From Bifidobacterium parmae (lineage in GTDB: Bacteria > Actinomycetota > Actinomycetes > Actinomycetales > Bifidobacteriaceae): 32,131 nt of DNA. The stretch spans positions 1-32,131 of the forward strand of contig NZ_NMWT01000024.1 in the NCBI RefSeq assembly GCF_002860365.1. Direction: 5' to 3'. Below, piece after piece: positions 1 to 6,444 of this stretch. Every line of letters begins with the position of its first letter. The first letter of the stretch is position 1. The position numbers and the translations under genes were made by a program. The notes under the pieces were generated by a model. The model saw only the letters and a list, made by a program, of their open reading frames with translations. It had not been told where the DNA came from and ran no database searches.

Positions 1-312
1 ACGGGTTCCGCCGCGCGACGCCGATTCGGAGGATCTCGCGGACTTCGCCTTCGACGGGGATTTGGACGATTGCGGGGAACGGGAGGATTTCGCGGACTTC
101 GACGATTTCGCGGACTTCGAGGACTTCGACGATTTCGACGATGAGCGCGAGGATGATGCCGACGACTTGCCCGAACGGCCGCCCGAGCGCACACGCCCGT
201 CGCCGTCCCGCACCTCGGACCGCGCCCCGGACGCGCGTCTGAGCAGTTCGCGCCGGGCGTCAGCCTTCGCCTCATCGGGCGTGAGATATTCATCTCGGGT
301 TCGTTTCGCCAC
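1..312 (-). CDS. Ser/Lys-rich hypothetical protein, 5' part only
   Basis: This reading frame starts at a GTG (312-310) and stays open to the window edge, so only the first 104 codons are present. A strong AAGGGAGG ribosome binding site lies 5 nt before the GTG, which is the main reason for calling it. The protein begins MAKRTRDEYLTPDEAKADAR and then becomes a low-complexity tract from about residue 45, dominated by Ser and Lys in SSKS and SAKS units, with Arg and Pro later. No catalytic motif or membrane segment is visible in this part. Such basic, disordered tails occur in nucleic-acid-binding and envelope proteins, but nothing here decides between them. The complementary strand reads as an Asp/Phe repeat, which is only the mirror of the Ser/Lys codons. 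The function is unknown. Confidence 0.7.
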   Translation of the reverse strand, partial: MAKRTRDEYLTPDEAKADARRELLRRASGARSEVRDGDGRVRSGGRSGKSSASSSRSSSKSSKSSKSAKSSKSAKSSRSPQSSKSPSKAKSARSSESASRGGTR

Positions 313-394
313 GCGGCCTCCCTTTCGACTGCCACCACCTTACCGCGGGGAGACGCCGCCCCGAATCGATGCCGACCGCAACGCAACACGTGAT

Positions 395-424
395 GTGCAT
401 CACCGGCACGGAACCGTGTACAAT
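395..424 (+). promoter_or_regulatory. Probable tRNA promoter
   Basis: A good -10 hexamer, TACAAT, lies at 419-424 and ends 11 nt before the mature tRNA 5' end. The -35 region around 395-401 (GTGCATC) matches the TTGACA consensus poorly. Position and the -10 match support the call; the exact start site is inferred. Confidence 0.5.
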
Positions 425-435
425 GAATTGCCGTT

Positions 436-508
436 GCCCTGGTAGCTCAGTGGATAGAGCACCGCTCTCCTAAAGCGGGTGTCGTCGGTTCGAATCCGAT
501 CTGGGGCA
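436..508 (+). tRNA. tRNA-Arg (anticodon CCT)
   Basis: The 73-nt sequence folds into a full cloverleaf. The acceptor arm pairs GCCCTGG with CTGGGGC, with two G-U pairs. The D arm is GCTC/GAGC. The anticodon stem is CCGCT/AGCGG and its loop is CTCCTAA. The T arm is GTCGG/CCGAT with the TTCGAAT loop. The discriminator base is A508. The anticodon CCU reads AGG (Arg), a rare codon in high-G+C genomes. CCA is not encoded. A promoter-like -10 precedes it and a rho-independent terminator follows, so it appears to be a single-gene transcript. tRNA genes are common integration sites, but no integrase or duplicated 3' end is seen nearby. Confidence 0.97.
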
Positions 509-514
509 CTCACA

Positions 515-553
515 CCCCTTGGAACCATTGGGATTCCAAGGGGTTTCGCTTTT
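515..553 (+). terminator. Rho-independent terminator of the tRNA gene
   Basis: A perfect 10-bp stem (CCCCTTGGAA at 515-524 with TTCCAAGGGG at 534-543) encloses a 9-nt loop and is followed by the T-rich run TTTCGCTTTT. It begins 7 nt after the tRNA. Confidence 0.9.
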
Positions 554-665
554 GTTGCCTTCGTTGCCGGAGGCACTGGGGCGCACCCGCGGTGTGGCAC
601 TGCGCGTTCATGCAATGCGCGTTCATGCAATCAGCGGAGCGAAAACGCAGGAGGGGAGCAGCCCT

Positions 666-1103
666 CCCCCTCAACTCGCATCGCCCCGTTTTCCGGGTTG
701 AGTGCGAGAATCGTGCTGTCCCTCAACCTGTTTAGTCTCAGCGGATAGTTGACGCATGTCTCGGGGCATGGTTGACTTCCCCTCAACCTGCATCAGCTCG
801 CTTTCCGGGTTGAGTGCGAGAAATCGACTTCCCCTCAACCCGTATCAGCCCGCTTTTCAGGTTGAGTGCGAGGACGATTCGCCACGCAACTCCGCAAACG
901 GCAGAATCACGGTTGAGTGGCGAAACCTCACAAACCCACAATCCTTGGAAAATAGCGGTTTTGCGCGAACGCGGCCCACACGGGCCATGCCCCGACCCGG
1001 AACCAAGCTCTCCCTCAACCCGCAAACCCGCCTCCACAAGGTTGAGGGAGAGCCCAATCCTCGCACCCAACCGGGAAACAGGCCTCCACGAGGTTGAGGG
1101 AGA
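666..1103. repeat. Cluster of imperfect palindromic repeats (CCCTCAACC ... GGTTGAG)
   Basis: Units of about 42-45 bp begin with CCCTCAACC or a close variant and end with GGTTGAGTGCGAG or GGTTGAGGGAGAG, so each can fold on itself. Recognisable units lie at 666-708, 779-820, 831-872, 1008-1052 and 1061-1103, with a half unit at 719-730. The best copy, 1008-1052, has perfect 13-bp arms (CTCTCCCTCAACC at 1008-1020 and its complement at 1040-1052). Inner sequences are also shared: CATCAGCTCGCTTTCC and TATCAGCCCGCTTTTC in two units, CCGCCTCCACAAG and GGCCTCCACGAG in two others. That suggests at least two subfamilies. A related copy appears to continue at about 1355-1390. No transposase is present. 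Confidence 0.8.
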
Positions 1104-1151
1104 TTCCTGAGGTGGAAGACAGGTTGAAGGGAAGACTTGAAAGGAAACCTC

Positions 1152-1312
1152 GAAAGAACGAACTGAAAGAACGAGCCGAAAGAACGAGCCGAAAGAACGA
1201 ACTGAAAGAACGAACTGAAAGAACGAACTGAAAGAACGACCTGTCAAGAACGAACTGTCAAGAACGACCTGTCAAGAACGACCTGTCAAGAACGACCTGT
1301 CAAGAACGACAG
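1152..1312. repeat. Tandem array of 13-bp and 14-bp units
   Basis: Seven consecutive 13-bp units (GAAAGAACGAACT and variants ending AGCC or ACCT) occupy 1152-1242. Five 14-bp units (GTCAAGAACGACCT and variants) follow at 1243-1312. The core AAGAACGA is kept throughout. The units abut without spacers, so this is not a CRISPR array. The last unit runs directly into the GGTTGAG arm of the following hairpin. Confidence 0.95.
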
Positions 1313-1367
1313 GTTGAGGGAGAGCCCTGAGGGAGCCTGATTCTCCTCTCAGGGCTCTCGCTCAACC
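1312..1367 (-). terminator. Long hairpin, possible terminator of the flotillin gene
   Basis: The arms 1312-1335 and 1343-1367 pair almost completely over 24 bp, with one mismatch (1319 region) and one bulged base, around a 7-nt loop. It starts 37 bp after the flotillin stop codon on the minus strand. There is no T-run after it on that strand, so termination is inferred from position and stability only. Its outer arms are the same GGTTGAG/CTCAACC motif as the palindromic repeat family, so it may be a family member. Confidence 0.5.
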
Positions 1368-1403
1368 GTGAAACGGGCCCCCACGAAGGTCAGCGCGGAA
1401 TCG

Positions 1404-2897
1404 TCACTTCGCCGTATCCGCCGCAGCCGCCGCCGCAGCCGCCGACGCGGCCGCCGGCGGAACCGCAGTCCCCGACTCCCCACGCTCGCCGGAGTCCCCC
1501 GGCCCCTTCAGTCCGTCGGCCATCGCCTTGCCGGCCATGTGGCCGCCGAGCGCGCCGCCCAGCAGCGTCTTCAGGTCGAGGCCGACGCTGTTGGACAGGC
1601 CTTCGCTGATCTGGCTCAGCGCGTTGGTGGTGTCGCCGACGAGTTTCGTGGTGTTGCCGTCGCCGTACATGGTGATCGTGTCGACCTTGGCGAGAGGTTC
1701 GGCGATGGCGCGCGCGATCTCCGGCATGATCTGGATGTACTGCTGGGCGATGATGAGCTGGTTGTTCATCGCGTTGTACGCGTGGCCCTGCGCCTCGATG
1801 CCGGCCGCCTCGCCTTCGCCCTTCGCCTTGAGCGCGGCGCCTTCGGCCTCGCCCTTGACGCGCGTGGCCTGCGCCTGCGCGTCGGCGGTCGCCTTGACGG
1901 CCTCCGCCTCCTGACGCTGCCGGTACAGGTCGGCCTCGGCGGTTTTCTGCGTCGTGTACAGTTCGGCGTCGGCGCGCTGTTCGGCGGCGTAGCGGTCGGC
2001 TTCGGCCTGCTTGCGCACGGTCGCGTTGAGCTCCTTCTCCTTGACGGCGGCCTGACGGTCGGCGAGTTCGATGCGACGCTCCTCGGCGGCGATCTCGGCG
2101 TCCTGCTGGGCGATGTTGAGCTCCTTGGTGCGTTCCGCCTTGGTGATCTCGTACACCATGTCGGCCTTGGCCTTCGCGTTGTCGGCGGTGGTCTTGAGCT
2201 CGGCCTGCTTCAGGTCGAGCTGGTTCTGACGTTCGGCGACCTGCTGGTCGGCGGCGATGCGCGCGAGCTGCGCGTCGCGGCTGATCTGGGCGGCCATGTC
2301 GGCGCCCATGTCGCGGATCACGCCCTGGCCGTCGGCGAAGTCCTGCACGTTGAACGTGACGAGTTCGAGGCCCAGCGCCTCCATGTCGGCGCGGGCCGCG
2401 GTCGCCACGGTCTCGGAGAACTCGTCGCGGTTCTCCATGAGCGTGCGCAGCTCGGTCTTGCCGATCGCCTCGCGCATCTTGCCGAGCAGCACCTGCGTGA
2501 CGTCGGCCATCATGCGTTTCTTGTCCTGGTTCAGATAGTTGCGTGCGGCGATCTCCAGCGGGTCGCGTTCGACGCCGTCGTGTCCGACGAACCGGTCGAC
2601 GCCGATCTGGAAGTTCGCGACGGCGCTCACGTCGATGAGGATCGCGTCCTTCGTGGGGATGGGCGTGTCCGTATGCAGTTCCGACTGGACGACGCCGAGC
2701 GACAGCCAGTCGCGCCGGTAGAGGAACGGGATGATGATGGCCGCCTTGCCGGTCACGAAACGACGCCCGCCGGGGCCGGTGATGACGAGCACGCGGTCGG
2801 TGGGCGCGACCGTGTAGCAGGCGCACGCCAGTACGATCAGGACGATCACCACGGGGACGATGACCCACAGCGGGCCGAAATGCAGCATCTCGAACAT
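1404..2897 (-). CDS. Flotillin-like SPFH/band-7 membrane protein
   Basis: Flotillins are membrane scaffolds that organise functional microdomains. The 497-residue product has one N-terminal membrane segment (about residues 9-28), then an SPFH domain that includes a TDRVLVITGPGGRRFVTG stretch. An Ala/Glu/Lys/Gln-rich coiled coil (AEADLYRQRQEAEAVKATAD and similar) runs from about 200 to 400. A Gly-rich stretch (GGALGGHMAGKAM) and a poly-Ala C-terminus follow. The start is placed at the ATG 11 codons inside the longest frame because GGAAAGGGA lies 8 nt upstream of it. The usual NfeD partner gene of bacterial flotillins is not adjacent. The gene is divergent from the DUF4391 gene. The family is clear; the cargo is unknown. 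Confidence 0.92.
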   Translation of the reverse strand: MFEMLHFGPLWVIVPVVIVLIVLACACYTVAPTDRVLVITGPGGRRFVTGKAAIIIPFLYRRDWLSLGVVQSELHTDTPIPTKDAILIDVSAVANFQIGVDRFVGHDGVERDPLEIAARNYLNQDKKRMMADVTQVLLGKMREAIGKTELRTLMENRDEFSETVATAARADMEALGLELVTFNVQDFADGQGVIRDMGADMAAQISRDAQLARIAADQQVAERQNQLDLKQAELKTTADNAKAKADMVYEITKAERTKELNIAQQDAEIAAEERRIELADRQAAVKEKELNATVRKQAEADRYAAEQRADAELYTTQKTAEADLYRQRQEAEAVKATADAQAQATRVKGEAEGAALKAKGEGEAAGIEAQGHAYNAMNNQLIIAQQYIQIMPEIARAIAEPLAKVDTITMYGDGNTTKLVGDTTNALSQISEGLSNSVGLDLKTLLGGALGGHMAGKAMADGLKGPGDSGERGESGTAVPPAAASAAAAAAAADTAK

Positions 2898-3054
2898 GAG
2901 CGGATTCCCTTTCCTGTCGTCGCACGGCACCGCTGCCGCGACATCCGTTCGCCCATGGCCGTCCCGTGTGGCGCGACGGCGGGCGTCTCACTCACGATGA
3001 TACCCGCCGCGCCGCGCCGCCGCCGCACGGTGTATCGTCGTAGCAATACCCGCA

Positions 3055-3085
3055 GCCGCCGCGACGGCGAATACGTCGCGGCGGC
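3055..3085 (+). promoter_or_regulatory. Perfect hairpin just upstream of the DUF4391 gene
   Basis: GCCGCCGCGACG (3055-3066) and its exact complement (3074-3085) form a 12-bp stem with the 7-nt loop GCGAATA. It ends about 8 nt before the AAGGGAGG ribosome binding site. It could be an mRNA leader structure or an operator in the divergent promoter region; the sequence does not decide. Confidence 0.5.
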
Positions 3086-3106
3086 GCGAACGAAGGGAGG
3101 CCGACG

Positions 3107-3931
3107 ATGGCCGATGGAACGACGAACGCAGGAACGAACGCGACCGCAACGAAGACGAAAGCCGGAACGACCGGCGCGGCGAGCTGCGGCACGGTGACCG
3201 CGCTGGAACTGGGATTGCCGGACCGGTCGGCGATACCGGCGGCTAAAGGCACGCTGCCGAAGGCCCTGTTCGCGGGGAAGGGTCCGATCTCGAACACGCT
3301 GAAGCAGCATCTCGTGCACGCGGTCGCGTCGATCCACATGCTCGCGCTGCTGCGTCCCGCGAACGCGGGCGTCGCGGCGGGCTCGCGCGTGAAGGAGATC
3401 CTCGTGCTCGGACTGCGGCTCAACGGCGTGGACGCCGCGATTCCCACGGACGTGGTGGAGCATGTCGCGGCGCAGCGGCCGGGCAGCGGCGTGCTGTTCG
3501 TCTGCGTGCGCGACGGCCATGCGCCGGCTGTCGGCGGCGACGCGGCGAACGCGGCCGCCGACGGCGCGGACGCGACCGTCGAGCAGTGCGCGCTCGCCGT
3601 ACGCCGCAAGGTGCCGGGGCGTCCCGGCCATACGACGCAGTACGCCGTACATGTCTCGGATTGGGCGGATCCGCGCGACCTGCTGTTGGAGATCACGGGC
3701 GACACGATGGATGACGCGTGGGAGTCGCTCTGCTCGCAGGCGATCCTCGGCACCGCCGACCACGCCGACCTGGACGCGCGGCTGGTCGCCCGCGACCGCG
3801 TGGTCGCGCTGCGTGCGCAGGAGGCGAAGCTCGTGCGCGACCACGGCCGCGCGAAGAACCCCGCGCAGCGCAACGAGGCGTTCGCGAAACTCGCCAAGGT
3901 GCGCGCCGAGCTGAAGCGCCTCGGCGCGTGA
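3107..3931 (+). CDS. DUF4391 domain-containing protein
   Basis: The 274-residue product has a Thr/Ala-rich, probably disordered N-terminus (about 1-28). The conserved-looking part then begins LELGLPDRSAIPAAKGTLPK and continues through a KQHLVHAVASIHMLALLRP stretch. That is the pattern I associate with DUF4391, where a short Leu-Pro motif is followed by a basic Pro-Lys and then a helix ending at a tryptophan or leucine. The C-terminal 50 residues form a charged helix (LRAQEAKLVRDHGRAKNPAQ). AAGGGAGG lies 6 nt before the ATG. DUF4391 genes commonly sit beside SNF2-type helicase or restriction-modification genes; none is present here. The molecular function is unknown. The family call rests on recall of the motif and was not verified by a profile search. 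Confidence 0.7.
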   Translation: MADGTTNAGTNATATKTKAGTTGAASCGTVTALELGLPDRSAIPAAKGTLPKALFAGKGPISNTLKQHLVHAVASIHMLALLRPANAGVAAGSRVKEILVLGLRLNGVDAAIPTDVVEHVAAQRPGSGVLFVCVRDGHAPAVGGDAANAAADGADATVEQCALAVRRKVPGRPGHTTQYAVHVSDWADPRDLLLEITGDTMDDAWESLCSQAILGTADHADLDARLVARDRVVALRAQEAKLVRDHGRAKNPAQRNEAFAKLAKVRAELKRLGA

Positions 3932-3950
3932 CAGCATGGCGTGCGGCGAC

Positions 3951-3983
3951 GCGGGACGGGAACCGTTCGGACTCCCGTCCCGC
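3951..3983. terminator. Hairpin between convergent genes
   Basis: GCGGGACGGGA (3951-3961) pairs perfectly with TCCCGTCCCGC (3973-3983) around an 11-nt loop. It lies between the DUF4391 stop and the end of the convergent regulator gene. Its last base is also the last base of that gene's TAG stop. It has no T-run on either side, so a bidirectional terminator is an inference. Confidence 0.5.
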
Positions 3984-5719
3984 TATCTCCTCGCGTATGA
4001 TGCGAGCCTGTATCTGCGATTCCTGCTGGATGGCGGCGCGGTAGCGGTCACCAGACCGGCGGCGATGAGACCGCGTAGGAGTTTGCGCACTGACGGCAAT
4101 CCCCTGCCGGTCATCTCGACGATCTCACGAGCGCTCAAGGTCTTCGAGGAGGATAACGCCTCCAGCAGTTCGCGTTCCGCCATGGACAGACCATTGACCT
4201 GAACGCATGCGGAAGGTTCGGATCCGATCGGACGTTCACCCCCATCGATCAACATGTATGCGCCGCCGACGAGTTGCACCAACTCCTTGTCGACCAGACC
4301 CGTCAGTATCCGGCGGATGTCGTCGGAATCGATGCGTAGCGACGCGTGGAGCTGTCCCACGGTCATCGCACCCCGTTGTCGGAGCAGCAGGATGATGGTT
4401 TGCTCGTACCGATCCAATCCGACTTGCAGGTTCTCCAACCATTGACGGTTCCGCTGATATTCGACCCCGTAGCGGGCCAAGGTCACCTTGAAGCGATCGG
4501 GACCGGCCTCGAACTTCGGAGCACCCAGCGCCCTCGACGCCATCTCCCGGATGATCAGAGGGATCCCCGTGCCTCCGCCTTCCACGGTCACGGCACCTTC
4601 TCGGGAGTATGGGATCCTGTGCATGAGCTGTACGAGCGTGGTGTTGCGGCACCGCGATATGCCGTTCGCGATGGTCTCCAACGTCACGCCGCCCCACAGT
4701 CCTCCGGGATTGGACACCTCCACACGGTCGGGATATACGTCGACGGCGACGGACTCTCCCGTGAACCGGGAATCGTACTCGCGGTGGATCACCGCGTTCG
4801 CGATGGCTTCGCGCAGCACCTCTTTGGGAATCTCCGTGTCCGTTCTGGCGCCTGCGCCAACCACGAATGTGGGAGAGCGCAGGTTCTTGGCCACGGTCTC
4901 GACGGCCTGGTCTATGGCTTCGGGCATGTTGCCGTCGCACAGCACGCGATCGACGAACCGAGGACCGTCGGGATCCGACTTCCGGATGTCGGGATGCACG
5001 GACACGTCGATGAGCAGTTTGGGATAGTACTGCTGCGGATACTGGCCTGCGGCCAGCAGACCTGCAAGACGAATACGTCCACTGTTGTCGGTCATGTTCA
5101 GCCGAGCCATACGTTCGGCGCGGCTGGTCGTCCCGCGCAACGCCTTCGAGCCCTCGTGGACCGTGATGATGCGTTCCACCGCCTCGTCATTCAGATCGGC
5201 CGTCGTGGCCTCGGGCACGATGCCGCGATCAGCCGGACTCGGAAGAGTGGCGTTCTCGAACTCGAACACCTCGGTAGCGGTCAAACGGATATCCTTGTCG
5301 TCCATACGCCGATACCCGCCCGATTTCGGCCCCTTCGCCGTCACATAGCAGGGCTTGTCCTCAACCGGATTCTCATGGATGTCGACCACCAGGAACGGCC
5401 GCCCATCATACTCACAACGTGCAATCTCGTATTCGGGAGGATTCGTCAGCCGGGCACCCTGCGGGTTCCCGTCCCCCATGCCTTCCATGAGCTTCGAGAC
5501 GATGCGGTTCTGATCGAACCCGTCGACGGGGCGGAACCCGTCCTTCTCGCTGATGCCCAGCAACAGGGTGCCGCCGGACGTGTTCGCGAACGCGCTTACG
5601 CTCTCCCATACGCTGTTGCCGATATCCGTCGTGCAGGACTTCGCCTCGAAGCGCCCATCGTCATTGCCTTGACGCCGCAGACGCTCCAGCACCCGTCCTA
5701 TGTCGTCATCGGTCCACAT
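3983..5719 (-). CDS. AlbA_2/Schlafen-type putative regulator with GHKL-like ATP-binding domain
   Basis: The 578-residue product resembles the widespread proteins with an N-terminal AlbA_2 (Schlafen) nucleic-acid-binding fold, often annotated as ATP-binding transcriptional regulators or, wrongly, helicases. The N-terminal part (about 10-160) has the EAKSCTTDIGNSVWESVSAF and GGTLLLGISE stretches typical of AlbA_2. The middle (about 280-420) has REAIANAVIHREY, VSNPGGLWGG and GGGTGIPLI, which match the GHKL-type ATP-binding motifs. The C-terminal third contains two winged-helix-like segments. The start is set at the second ATG because GGAG lies 6 nt upstream; the first ATG is only 2 nt from its SD. 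Hand counts of two 60-bp lines give about 57-58% G+C against 77% for a line in the neighbouring gene, suggesting acquisition. An iteron-like array lies in its promoter region, so autoregulation is likely. Confidence 0.85.
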   Translation of the reverse strand: MWTDDDIGRVLERLRRQGNDDGRFEAKSCTTDIGNSVWESVSAFANTSGGTLLLGISEKDGFRPVDGFDQNRIVSKLMEGMGDGNPQGARLTNPPEYEIARCEYDGRPFLVVDIHENPVEDKPCYVTAKGPKSGGYRRMDDKDIRLTATEVFEFENATLPSPADRGIVPEATTADLNDEAVERIITVHEGSKALRGTTSRAERMARLNMTDNSGRIRLAGLLAAGQYPQQYYPKLLIDVSVHPDIRKSDPDGPRFVDRVLCDGNMPEAIDQAVETVAKNLRSPTFVVGAGARTDTEIPKEVLREAIANAVIHREYDSRFTGESVAVDVYPDRVEVSNPGGLWGGVTLETIANGISRCRNTTLVQLMHRIPYSREGAVTVEGGGTGIPLIIREMASRALGAPKFEAGPDRFKVTLARYGVEYQRNRQWLENLQVGLDRYEQTIILLLRQRGAMTVGQLHASLRIDSDDIRRILTGLVDKELVQLVGGAYMLIDGGERPIGSEPSACVQVNGLSMAERELLEALSSSKTLSAREIVEMTGRGLPSVRKLLRGLIAAGLVTATAPPSSRNRRYRLASYARR

Positions 5720-5753
5720 CGGTGTCTCCATTCCTCATCATCGTCGCCCGGCT

Positions 5754-5829
5754 ATCGTCACTTACCCCTCAGTGTACCCTCAGTTACCATCACTTACCCG
5801 CTCACTCACCGTTTTAGGTAAGTGACGAT
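5754..5829 (-). promoter_or_regulatory. Iteron-like operator array upstream of the Schlafen-type gene
   Basis: Five same-direction copies of a TCA[C/G]T-ACC motif begin at 5758 (TCACTTACC), 5769 (TCAGTGTACC), 5780 (TCAGTTACC), 5790 (TCACTTACC) and 5802 (TCACTCACC), spaced 10-12 bp, about one helical turn. A sixth copy is inverted at 5817-5825. The outermost pair extends to a perfect 13-bp inverted repeat, ATCGTCACTTACC (5754-5766) against 5817-5829. The array lies roughly 35-110 bp upstream of the start codon. This is the geometry of a cooperative repressor site; the obvious candidate ligand is the downstream gene's own winged-helix product. Confidence 0.7.
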
Positions 5830-5964
5830 GCCACTGACAGTCAGCGAGCATGCGATCACAGCCAAGCGAGACCGGGCAACAGTCGGCCCACCGGCAGATA
5901 CCGTTGCCGTATGCATAGGCGATATATAAGCCAATACATATGAGATGCCTCTTACCTATATATA

Positions 5965-6002
5965 AAGGTGTCCCACCCGACGCGGATCGGATGGGACACC
6001 TT
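5965..6002 (-). terminator. Rho-independent terminator of the symporter operon
   Basis: AAGGTGTCCCA (5965-5975) pairs perfectly with TGGGACACCTT (5992-6002). On the minus strand the stem is followed by TTTATATATAGG. It lies about 24 bp after the stop codon of the small membrane protein gene. Confidence 0.85.
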
Positions 6003-6025
6003 GGTTGGAAGGAAAGGTCAGGACG

Positions 6026-6400
6026 TCACTCGGACTTGGATTCGCCCTGTTCGGCGGCCTGCGCGGCGGACGCCTCGGCGGAGGCGATGATGTCCTCGGC
6101 GGGGACCGGGTTGAAGTGGTCCCAGACGAAGAACACGATGCCGGCGAGGAACATCAGCGCGCCCGTCCACAGGTTGATGGGCAGTCCCGTGGTCTTGGCC
6201 ACGTCGGCGGCCGGGTCGATGAGTCCGACGGCGAACACGACGACGCCGTAGACGACGAAGATCATGCCGAGGATGCGGCGCAGGTCGGAGCGATGCGTGG
6301 AACGCACCATCTCCTCCTTCTCAGCCTCGGTGAAGTACTCCTTCTTCGCGGAAGCCGGTTCCGCGGACGCAGCCTGCTGCTGCGAGGTTTCCTGAGTCAT
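6026..6400 (-). CDS. Small two-helix membrane protein, probable symporter accessory subunit
   Basis: The 124-residue product has a polar, Gln/Ala/Glu-rich N-terminus, then two hydrophobic helices at about 43-61 (ILGMIFVVYGVVVFAVGLI) and 75-93 (LWTGALMFLAGIVFFVWDHF), and an acidic Ala/Glu-rich tail. I do not recognise a named family. It starts 44 bp after the symporter gene and is followed at once by a terminator, so the two are almost certainly one operon. Several sodium:solute symporters have small two-helix partners encoded next door (for example YhdT with PanF), which makes an accessory role plausible. The ATG is chosen over the upstream GTG because GAGGAG lies 6 nt before it. Confidence 0.85.
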   Translation of the reverse strand: MTQETSQQQAASAEPASAKKEYFTEAEKEEMVRSTHRSDLRRILGMIFVVYGVVVFAVGLIDPAADVAKTTGLPINLWTGALMFLAGIVFFVWDHFNPVPAEDIIASAEASAAQAAEQGESKSE

Positions 6401-6444
6401 AATCACTCCTCACAAATGCTTGTTGACTGTTTCTGCGGTGCGGA

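Larger units (their letters stand above)
554..1403. other. Gene-free, repeat-filled intergenic stretch
   Basis: No frame on either strand here has a ribosome binding site together with a believable protein. The open frames that do exist translate the repeats and have no family resemblance. The stretch holds at least six copies of a palindromic repeat family, one 13/14-bp tandem array and a long hairpin, each listed separately. Between 880 and 1000 there is also a short inverted pair, TTCGCCAC and GTGGCGAA. I see no RNA gene I can name. Confidence 0.7.
5720..6025. other. Intergenic region with operator array and terminator
   Basis: This stretch carries the upstream region of the Schlafen-type gene and the terminator of the symporter accessory gene, both listed separately. 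The middle (about 5860-5960) is A/T-rich with GATATATAAG and CCTATATATAAAGG. That part could hold the regulator's promoter, but I cannot assign -10 and -35 boxes with confidence. A short palindrome CTGACAGTCAG lies at 5834-5844. No gene is visible. Confidence 0.6.

Noticed and set aside
62-445. Asp/Phe-repeat protein on the plus strand
   Set aside because: It is the complement of the Ser/Lys tract of the minus-strand gene, has no SD and runs into the tRNA promoter.
436-508. tRNA-Arg gene as an integrated-element attachment site
   Set aside because: No integrase gene and no second copy of the tRNA 3' end was found in the window.
783-1247. Possible repeat protein encoded in the palindromic cluster (minus strand)
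   Set aside because: The repeated peptide segments follow from the DNA repeats; there is no SD, and the array units would translate as simple repeats.
1152-1312. CRISPR array
   Set aside because: Units of 13-14 bp abut each other with no spacers, and no cas gene is nearby.
1390-2991. Second minus-strand open frame overlapping the flotillin gene
   Set aside because: Arg-rich out-of-frame reading; the flotillin frame has an SD and a clear family.
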